From Symsagittifera roscoffensis (Eukaryota; Xenacoelomorpha; Acoela; Convolutidae), in assembly GCF_963678635.1 (NCBI RefSeq), contig NC_087064.1:41075165-41139164 (forward strand): DNA of 64,000 nt, given 5' to 3'. Positions 56,181-64,000 of the stretch are shown in pieces. Position numbers and translations under genes: made by a program. The notes beneath the pieces were generated by a model. The model saw nothing but the letters and a program-made list of their open reading frames with translations. It was not told the origin of the DNA and made no database searches. Each line of letters starts with the position of its first letter. Position 1 is the first letter of the stretch.

Positions 56181-56757
56181 TCCCTTCTGCTCTTTTGGTT
56201 AAGATCTTCCAAGGATTGGGGTCTCATACCGGGCTTTTTAGATTGAATTCTGGTTAACTTTTTTATTTTTCTATGTTTGAAACAATTATTTCGTGAAATT
56301 TTAGCTTCTGGTTTCTCTTTGGTTTGTCTTTTATTAATCGGATTTCAATTTTTGATGAGAGATTACCTCCTATTATGTGTGCCTTTTCGTCGTCGACTTT
56401 TATGCATTCGGATGACTGAGCGGTCCATTCCCCCGATTCTAATGCGATAAATAGCCTTCCTTTTGGGATGATAATTTCAGCGTTGTAGCATGCTAGATTC
56501 CGGTGTAATAAGTTTACTTACTGTTGAACTGTCGTTGTTAGGCAAGCACTGAGCAGTACCTCTTGATTGATATTTGCTTACGTTTTTTTCAAATGCTTCA
56601 GCAATTGCCACAACGGTGAAATTATCTCGTTGGATTTCTTCCAATCATTTTGTGGTTGTGAATTCCACGAACGCTACTGGGTCGTTTATGTCGACTTCGT
56701 TATTTAATTCTTTTGTCTTCAAACTGCTCTTCTTTTCCCTCGCGCATTAGCTTACGT
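56181..56757 (-). pseudogene. Family B protease-RT linker, copy 1
   Basis: The minus strand has segments matching the better frame 61,457-61,954: the SHPNA-type segment, an IIGRNL/KIGIRLIK-type segment and SVRGIHNHK. An aspartic protease is expected here; an I-I-G-R-N-L motif (typical C-terminal ILG.(D/N)(F/L) of retropepsins) is visible in copy 2. The active-site D-(S/T)-G is not seen. Confidence 0.4.
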
Positions 56758-57821
56758 TAGTCAATTTGAAGGCTTTTGCAAAGTTTCTTCTATTGGCAGA
56801 TTTGTAGCAGATTTCATCTTTTGATGAACACGTCTGTAAGTGGTTTCGTAAACTTTTCTTCCAATCTTATAACATTGTTCTTCTTGTCCTGTGTCCTGTA
56901 CTTGTGTTTTGTATTCCCCTAATGATTTGCGATCCGCGTGGGAAATATTGTTGCCATCTGAATCCAAGACCCCGTTGTTTGATTAGGTAATTTGGATTTC
57001 CACCGCCCTCTGGGGGTTGTATTCATCCCACGGATTCCTACTTGGATGGTATGGACATTTACGGTTCAAATAAATGCGTTTTAATTGTTGTACTATGTTC
57101 AATACTTTTTTCGCGACAGAATACGAAATCATACGCATGTGGAGATCTCGATTTGTTAGTATCTCTTCTGTCAATTTTCGTTGTTCATATGTGAATTCAA
57201 CATGTCTCTTTTCCACTCTTCTTCTCTATAGCCGCTGTCTGTGCGTGATGCGAGTTCAACCAGATTCGCGTGGAATTGTTCTAACGACTCAGTTTTCTTT
57301 TGTTTCCCGCAAACCAATTTATATCTTTCAAATGAAATTTTACGTGAGGTAACGAGAAAGTTTTCTATTGCTCTTATTAGTTCTTTCGTTCTTTGTCACA
57401 GATTGTAGGTCTATGCCCAGTTTTTTCTGTTCTAGTTAGCGTTGGCCTTCGGCGCTCAATCACAAAAAGGTAACTTTTCACCCTGGCATCTGCTTTTTCG
57501 CATACAAATGAGTTGCATGATACGCCTTTTTTTTGCCATGAGGACCTTGTTCCTTCAGTCGCTTCTTTTTTCCTGGTTACGTACATCGCAAACTTTCCTA
57601 TGAGATTCACTAACTTCTATTTTGTAAACAGGTTCTGTGAGTTCTTTTAGTGTCAGTTTGTCTCGCAGGAGATTTTGAACTTCAATACCAGCCTTTTCGA
57701 CTACTTCCATTTCTACTATGGCTGCCTACTTCGACCTTTCGAGTGGCAGCTCTGCGGTTGTTTGTTCCCATAATGGGTTAATGCTGAGTGGGTTTTTATT
57801 ATATCCTGCTGGCTGCCCCAT
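56758..57821 (-). pseudogene. Family B gag, copy 1
   Basis: It starts with ATG at 57,819-57,821 reading MGQPAGYNKNPLSINPLWEQ, meets a TAG after about 30 codons and resumes MEVVEKAGIEVQNLLRDKLT. Frame 57,240-57,330 (in pieces) reads KTESLEQFHANLVELASRTD, a capsid C-terminal pattern common to one branch of Ty3/gypsy Gags (..SL..F...L..LA..C/A.F). 56,983-57,216 and 56,761-56,967 cover the tail. The gag ATG lies only about 9 nt inside the terminal-repeat edge, an unusually short leader. Broken. Confidence 0.6.
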
Positions 57822-57829
57822 TTCAATCC

Positions 57830-58425
57830 GCAGGGTATGGTCTATTCTCGAATACCGAATCCGAATGGATGGGCAAGCAAGGTAACTTGTTGCAACGTGA
57901 ATGAGACAACTGATTCGTAAACTGTAATTTTAGTTTCTGCATTTCTAGCGCAAACACTTTGTCTTGATAGTCACAAGGTCACTTAACCAACAAAAATTAG
58001 CATACATATGTATTTCAATAATGCATAAATATGGTTTGCTATTCCGGACCAGATGGGAAAAACTTAAAGACTCAAGGGGTATTAAGTCCCTGAATTACTA
58101 GAGTTTTTAAGGTTCCTGTGGGAAAATTTGAGTTTTTAGCCCACGTAGGACTGTGGTATCGATGTTTTTATTTGTTCTCTGAAGTTTGAGTTGTTGTATC
58201 TCCCTCGGTCTTTCTGTATCTTCTTCTCTTCATCGTCTTCTGACTTTTGTACATGTTCCTCCGATTGGTGGTCCGTATCTTCTTTCGCGTTGTCATTTGC
58301 TGTCTTCTGATTTTGTGTGCATTTCGCGAATAGTATCTCTCGTTGGTTTGACTGTGAGTCCCTAATAAAGCTGTGAAATGATGATTTTTAATTGGTTATG
58401 TCTATGCTTTGTCTTTTGGTTTCGA
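57830..58425 (-). repeat. Family B terminal repeat, copy 2 (between the two element copies)
   Basis: This is the direct repeat of 52,734-53,315. It sits between the 3' ORF of the right copy and the gag of the left copy, as expected if the two elements are in tandem and share one LTR. Confidence 0.55.
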
Positions 58426-59465
58426 TTAGATGGCCTCGAGGAATTTCACGCATGCTTGGCGTTCTGGCAATTTTTCGTTCAGATGCATCTCTTGTATCAA
58501 ACTTTTGATGTTTTTGTAACCTTCTTTCAGTATATCGTCAGCTAGCAAATTTATCGTGATTTGTTTCTTTTCATTTGAGCGTCCTCGGTTGTGTTTATCG
58601 GAATTAGGTTTTCTAACGCTCCTTTTAGAGTTGTTTGACTGGTTTTTGTCCAATTTTTGCTGTCGCTGTCGCTCTTGGTGTCCTCTTTTAGCTGAGCTAT
58701 TTGGGCGACGGTGGGTTGTTTCTTTGTAGGTTCTTTGCTCTTCAACAGTTACTCTTAAATTTGAAAGAGCTTTTTTGTGTTGGTTTTCCGCCTGTTCTTT
58801 TTCCCGTTTGTTTCGCCTTGCGTTTTGTTGGGCTGTCTTGTTGTGTTAGCTCTTGTTTTTTTCTCTTTTTGAGCTGTTTCGGCATCTAATTGCCGTGTTC
58901 TCCTTGAAACTTGGGTGCTGTGGCGCGTTTGGTTGTTCAATATCTAAAAAACGTATGCAAGGCCCTGTTTTGCGGCCGGTTTTGCTTGCAAACTAATCAC
59001 TTAGCCGTGGGTGCCTGCAGCATCCATAGATCATTGGGGTTAGGACGAAGGTACATCCATTATTTCTTGGTAAAAAGATAGTTTTAATAATTTTTGCACA
59101 CATGCTGTGTGTGGTTTTTTGCCAGCACTTGCTTTATACTTTTATTCAAATTTTTTTTGGGATTTGACTTTTTTGGCTAATAATATTGTTTTTCTTGCTA
59201 TTTGTTTTTCTCGCTTTTTGTGGCTTTGGTATGTTTGCCGTTGGGTTCTCTCAAATCTCGGGTTTAGTTTTTCCCGTCTCGGCTTTAGTTTTTTTTGCTG
59301 TTTCCTGGGCATGTCCATCCTTTGTCAGAGAGGTGTCCATGAGAGCTACTTCTGGGATTATTTCTCGTTGTCGTTTGATTGCCACATTGTCTTCCCACGA
59401 TCTTTGGAGATCAGGCAAAAGTTCTGCGATTAGCGGCGGTGCATCAAGTTTTTCGATCTAAACTT
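58426..59465 (-). pseudogene. Family B 3' ORF region, copy 2
   Basis: Twin of 53.3-54.3 kb, with frames 58,426-58,653, 58,551-58,745 (TVAQIAQLKEDTKSDSD) and 58,755-58,940. It has extra sequence near 58.78-58.9 kb (Asn/Thr/Lys-rich) that copy 1 lacks. The same EKLPERQACVKFLEAI terminus. Confidence 0.35.
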
Positions 59466-60600
59466 GCGTGTTTTGCGTTCTCGAGCTTAAGTTATTTGAC
59501 GAAGTAGTTTTTGTTATGTTCAACAAACATTTTGTGAAATTTTCTTCCCATGTTTGCCTCGCATGGTAGAATTTGTGTTTTTCTGTGGGAAGTAAATTTG
59601 AAGTGTTCTTATATTTTCGACAAAATTGGATGCTAGTTGGAATGACGTGTTATTTTTGTCTATTCTCATTAACCCTAGTCTGCTTTTTAGTCTTGGTATC
59701 ATACATTCTACTGCTCCTATTAACCAATGATGCAAAAAGAAGTTTTATTTTGTTTAATTACAAAAAAAAGGAATTTCTTTGCCCTAAGTTTTTGCTTCTG
59801 ATTGCATCTTATTTTGCTAGGAATGCCGTTGTTTGATACATATTTTTGCAAAAGTCTTAAAGCGACGTCTGCTGTTTTGCTAGAAACTACCTTAGCAGTA
59901 GAAAGTTATGCTTTTTATTGATAGCAGTTAACTTATATACCTCCTATATAATTCGACTGGGAGGGTTCCAGCAAACTCTAATCAAATTTCTTCTTTTGAT
60001 ACAACGACATGTTCCATTTAGAATGAGTGCTGTTTCCCAAAAAATGGTTTTAATGTTTGACCTTGTTCCTACATTGCCGGCGGTTCTGTACCATTTGCAC
60101 CACTGAGCGGTGGATGTGTGGGAACTAGGTGTGTTGGCAGAGGTCGATCATTGCGGCAGATCTGGGATGAGCATAGTGGATTCTATCCAGTTCTGTTTGT
60201 CGGATTTGTGTTGGTAGTACGATGGTTTCATCGATTATTGGGCAGTCGTCCCGTATGGGGAGGGGTTGCGCATTTTGTACAGTACCGACCGTATGAGCAT
60301 TTTAGTGCCTCCCAGTCTTGTTTTTTTTACAAAAAAGATCCCTTTCGGCCTCAATTCCCGATCTTCCCATGTGCCTCCCCTTGCTTCAGCTCGCGTTTCT
60401 ACTTGTATCAGACTTTTGAGATATGATTTGTTTTGCTCGTTTTAGTTGCGTCGCTGGTTTATGTGTTGGGCGTATTCGCATTTGAACTTCCTAAAAAAAA
60501 ACACTCTTTTAAAAATGCTGTTTTAGTTTCTGTGTTTTTCGTAAAAGTTTTTTTGGTGTCTTTGACATTGGCTTGCATCGGGTATCGTTACTTAAGTAGT
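59466..60600 (-). pseudogene. Family B late pol region, copy 2
   Basis: Twin of 54.3-55.37 kb. 59,520-59,735 (71 codons) continues the SRLGLMRIDKNNTSFQLASN segment in one frame. Catalytic motifs are not recognisable. Confidence 0.3.
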
Positions 60601-61450
60601 GTTTGACGATGTCCATCGTTCGTATTTTCGTGCCTTCATCAGTGTTTTTTGGTAATGGACGTAGTAATGCAGCAGCTTGAGCTAGGTTTGGGATGTATCT
60701 TGTGAGTTGCTGTATCGAGTTTAATTGTTGAAATATTTTTGATTCAATGAACTTTTCTAGTGCTTGAATTTTTGTTGCCTTTTTTGGAATCCTGGCTCTT
60801 GTACCTGCTTAAACCCAAACTTAAAATGTCCATCGAGTGGTTAAAACTTCTTTTAGTCTCTCTTTGTGAAGATCGGTAGATGATTTTGTCACTATTAAGA
60901 TTATGTCTAAATGGACGTAGGTTTATTGAAGTATTCAAATATTAGGTCAAAAAATGTCTGAAACTCTGCTAGCATGTCTGTTAAGCGATAGAATCTTATC
61001 TAGAATGGATATGCCCCTGTGGTGTTTCCTCCAAGGAGGCCAGAGTTAAAGTGTTTTCTGGCTCGTTGACTATGTGGTAGTTTAGATTATGCGTTTCCTG
61101 GGTCGAAGAATAGTGTCTGTTCTTATCCGTCTGATCTGACTACTTTCGCAAAATTGTCTAGTAGTAGATCGCTTTAAAGCATCTGATTTTTGTTTGTATG
61201 TATGTATTTATTTATCTTCTTGGTAATCATGTGCCAGTTTTACCGTTTAGTTTTTTTACGGTTATTACAATGGGGCCTGGCCACTTTCATCTGACAATTT
61301 GTCCAGTTTTACGATGTGGTTTTGTTCTATCAGTTCGTTCAGTGCTTTTTCAACTCTATTTTTTAGATGAACTGTCATTTGTGTTCCCCTCTGCTGTTTT
61401 GGTTGAGATCTTCCAAGGATTGGGTCTCATAACCTGGTTTATTGATTGAA
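60601..61450 (-). pseudogene. Family B reverse transcriptase, copy 2
   Basis: It has the same segments as copy 1: FYRLTDMLAEFQTFFDLIFE near 60.95-61.0 kb, and the finger-region pieces PIVITVKK and ELIEQNHIVKLDKLSD at about 61.2-61.4 kb. The post-catalytic segment is diverged at 60.65-60.75 kb. No intact Y/F-x-D-D box. Confidence 0.55.
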
Positions 61451-61456
61451 TTCTGG

Positions 61457-62093
61457 TTAACATTTTAGTTTAAATTCTGGATTTGAAACATTAATTTCGT
61501 GACATTTTAGCATCTGCTTTCTCTTTGGTTTGTCTTTTATCAATCGGGTTTCGATTTTTGATGAGAGATTGCGTCCTATAATGTGTGCTTTTTCGTCGTC
61601 GACTTTTATGCATTGGGATGACTGAACGGTCCATTCCCCTGATTCTAATGCTATAATTAGCCTTCCTTTTGAGAAGATAAATTCAGCGTTGTAGCCTGCT
61701 AGATTCCGGTGTAATAAGTTTACTTCCTGTTGAACTGTCGTTGTTAGGCAAGCACTGAGCAGTCCCTCTTGATTGATATTTGCTAACGTTTTGTTCAAAT
61801 TCTTCAGCAGTTGCCACAACGGTGAAATTATCTCGTTGGAATTCTTCCCATCATTTTTATGGTTGTGAATTCCACGAACGCTACTGGGTCGTTTATGTCG
61901 ACTTCGTTCTTTAATTTTTTTGTCTTCAAATTGCTCTTCTTTTCCCTCGCGCATATAGTTTACGTTAGTCAGTTTGAAGGTTTTTGCAAAATATTCTCTA
62001 TCGGCAGATTTGTAGCAGATTTCACCTTTTGCTGAACACGTCTGTAAGTGGTTTAGTAAACTGTTCTTCCACGCTTATAACATTTTTTTTTTG
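61457..62093 (-). pseudogene. Family B protease/gag end, copy 2, cut by the assembly gap
   Basis: The frame 61,457-61,954 (165 codons) is the longest in family B: NLLHRNLAGYNAEFIFSKGR, LESGEWTVQSSQCIKVDDEK and AHIIGRNLSSKIETRL. The pattern (beta segments ending I-I-G-R-N-L) fits the C-terminal part of a retropepsin and the linker to RT. The end of gag follows at 61.96-62.09 kb, then the 200-N gap. No D-(S/T)-G motif is visible. Confidence 0.45.
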
Positions 62094-62293
62094 NNNNNNN
62101 NNNNNNNNNNNNNNNNNNNNNNNNNNNNNNNNNNNNNNNNNNNNNNNNNNNNNNNNNNNNNNNNNNNNNNNNNNNNNNNNNNNNNNNNNNNNNNNNNNNN
62201 NNNNNNNNNNNNNNNNNNNNNNNNNNNNNNNNNNNNNNNNNNNNNNNNNNNNNNNNNNNNNNNNNNNNNNNNNNNNNNNNNNNNNNNNNNNNN
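62094..62293. other. Assembly gap (200 N)
   Basis: Exactly 200 N. A round number suggests a placeholder. Frames reported across it are meaningless. Confidence 0.99.
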
Positions 62294-63430
62294 GCTCAAA
62301 CCGCTCAGTTTGAAGCAAGATTTTGAGAGCAATTGTCTAAAAAAACCGCTCAAACCGCTCAAAGCTTGCTTCAAAATAGGTTAAAAATCTCGACTTGGGT
62401 AATCGACGATACTGGGCTAATCAAGCAATATGAAATTCTGCTTGCTGAGATTGTAGCTCTGCATGTTTTCTACGGATACAAACATCCCGGGTTGAACAAA
62501 AATGCTCATCAAACAATTCGCATAAATGGGAAATTCCTTTTGATACAATTAATTCTTTTTTTAAATTCGGTTGCAATACACTTGCTACCGCAAATTTAAA
62601 AACTAAATGAAAAAAGAAAAAAAGTAGTTTTAAGGAAGTTTATTTTGAAATTTTAAAAGGTTTTCTTGCGATAAAGAGCATACATTAACTTTTTTTGGCT
62701 TAAATAACAACTTTTAGGGCCAGTATAACACCTACTTGTCAGCTTTGCTCGCTCAAAAAATGACTAAGCAGCAAAGATTTTTAATTGGTTTTTTTCGTCA
62801 CTCAGAAAAAAGTTTGGAATTTTTAAGGCCATTCCAAAGACCACTGAAGAGCTTTAACATGATATCACTCAACCCATGCAACTGGTTATCTGTAGCACTG
62901 ATTTTTCGCAAAAGTTAAAGCATACTGGAGGACAACATTCCTCCTATTGTCAGTGTTCGGAACAAAAACAACAATTCGAAAGTAAAGTTCATACCCACTT
63001 TCAGTAATAGGACTAAAAACTAAAGCATTTGAAAAACGTCGGTCAACTTGTTTGTGGTCTATCATGCTTGAGTTGAGAACGGTGAAGCACATTTTTCAAA
63101 GTGTGGATATTACTTCAAATGCATCTTAGCGTCGCATTACCTTTCCAGGCGTTTTGACTTTTGATGGTTTTAATCGGTTTTCTTTAAAAAAAACGCTCAA
63201 AAACAGCTTCAAAACCGCTCAAATATTGCTTGAAAAACCGTTCAAAAATCACCGCAAGATATAAGCGGTTTTTGAGCGGTTTTTAAGCAAGATTTGAGCG
63301 GTTTGAGCGGTTTTTCCAAAAAAAAAAACGCCCAAACCGCTCAAACCGCTCAAATCTTGCTGGAAAACCGCTTAAACCGCACATAATTTGTGCGGTTTTT
63401 GAGCGTGATCTCGACCCAAGTCCTGGTCGA
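62294..63430. mobile_element. Fold-back element or repeat cluster built on CCGCTCAAA
   Basis: The left flank (62,294-62,370) and right block (63,190-63,410) are made of AAACCGCTCAAA-type units in both orientations. Both sides are followed by ATCTCGAC..(62.38 and 63.41 kb). Between them is AT-rich DNA with short plus frames (62,333-62,599; 62,736-62,918) and a minus frame (62,886-63,092); none is recognised. Confidence 0.5.
63190..63410. repeat. Palindromic minisatellite cluster
   Basis: TTGAGCGGTTTGAGCGGTTT and AAACCGCTCAAACCGCTCAA face each other around an A-rich centre near 63.32 kb. A second small hairpin AACCGCACA/TGTGCGGTT lies at about 63.375-63.40 kb. Confidence 0.8.
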
Positions 63431-63885
63431 GATTTCCAGCTTCAATTTCGACTTTGAAAGTCGACATTACGTGGATGGGCACATAATTTAGTGTTTAGAA
63501 GTCTCTGGAATCCAGGTTAAAAGTTTGTCGAAAAGATCAAAGAAAACGAAAGAACAAAAAAGGAACAGAGAGAGCGTCATTGTTGCGGAATCCGATTAGA
63601 AATCACAAAACACAGTTTGCCCTCGTAATGTAGCAAGGTGAAATCCATCTGTCGAGAGCAATTTTAAGCCGAGCATAAAGTCGGAACATAGCCAATTTTG
63701 GTCGAGAAGGTCGAAACATACCCGCACTCAGTAAAAAGAGAAAATATTCTCTTATAAAACATTTACAAGGGTAATTTTATCAAAATTCTAATTAATTATA
63801 AGCGTCAAACCTAGATGTTTAAACTATTTATAATCCACTAAAAAGATAACATTTTTCGTGACATAATGTTAAATTATAATCAATT
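63431..63885. other. No feature recognised
   Basis: AT-rich non-repetitive sequence; no FAIM1 upstream exon could be identified here. Confidence 0.3.
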
Positions 63886-63945
63886 ATAATCTCTTGTAAT
63901 CTCTTATAACCTCTTATGATCTCTTATAACCTAATATAATCTGTC
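63886..63945. repeat. Degenerate 12-13-bp minisatellite
   Basis: Units of the type TATAATCTCTTG / TAACCTCTTATGA recur about five times. Confidence 0.6.
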
Positions 63946-64000
63946 AGAATAAATCATAATTTTTTCCTCTGAAAAAAAATCTTTAAAAAAAGATGTCTTG

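Noticed and set aside
61984-62384. Open frames spanning 62.0-62.38 kb
   Set aside because: They cross the 200-N gap and are artefacts.
1-64000. CRISPR arrays, rRNA genes, bacterial operons
   Set aside because: No regularly spaced identical repeats, no rRNA-like conserved blocks and no ribosome-binding or operon layout; the sequence is eukaryotic.

Overview
This window is AT-rich, intron-bearing eukaryotic DNA made almost entirely of broken transposable elements. The one host gene I can name is the 3' end of a FAIM1-like gene: two exons on the minus strand at 51.77-52.30 kb. FAIM1 is a metazoan family. The elements are Ty3/gypsy and BEL/Pao LTR retrotransposons, plus what looks like a Polinton/Maverick-type relic. 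The short acceptors (TTTTAG, TTTCAG) and a poly(A) signal overlapping the stop codon fit a small-genome invertebrate. A nematode is my best guess, but the sequence does not prove it. No bacterial gene organisation, CRISPR array or rRNA is visible.

Layout. 1-15.8 kb: Ty3/gypsy family A on the minus strand, rearranged into a mosaic. A conserved leader, an unusual upstream ORF ('ORF-A'), and protease/RT/RNase H pieces recur with identical junctions and without integrase. 15.8-24.4 kb: a BEL/Pao element on the minus strand (gag, RT with YMDD, RNase H, integrase). Its 3' half is present twice, and an inverted gag duplication forms a palindrome of about 450-bp arms. 24.4-24.75 kb: a family-A-type LTR. 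25.0-28.0 kb: plus-strand relics, namely a short env-like piece and an unrecognised frameshifted gene whose 3' end is tandemly duplicated. 28.7 kb: a tRNA-like sequence. 28.85-32.8 kb: two tandem copies of an env-like gene (minus strand). 33.7-43.8 kb: the most complete family A copy (minus strand: LTR, leader, ORF-A, gag, PR, RT, RNase H, IN). 45.1-46.75 kb: a probable double-jelly-roll capsid relic followed by an adenain-like cysteine protease relic (plus strand). 47.09-50.2 kb: a plus-strand family A copy (LTR, leader, gag), which makes a large inverted repeat with the copy at 43 kb. 50.45-51.57 kb: a 1.1-kb fold-back element. 51.77-52.3 kb: FAIM1-like exons. 52.73-62.09 kb: two tandem copies of Ty3/gypsy family B (minus strand), apparently inside a FAIM1 intron. 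62.094-62.293 kb: a 200-N assembly gap. 62.3-63.4 kb: a fold-back minisatellite built on CCGCTCAAA. 63.9 kb: a short degenerate minisatellite.

Nothing in the element fraction is intact. Every retrotransposon ORF carries stops, frameshifts or changed catalytic residues, so these are relics. Calls rest on motif recognition by eye. Boundaries of degenerate features are approximate (about 10-50 bp) unless a terminal motif is quoted.
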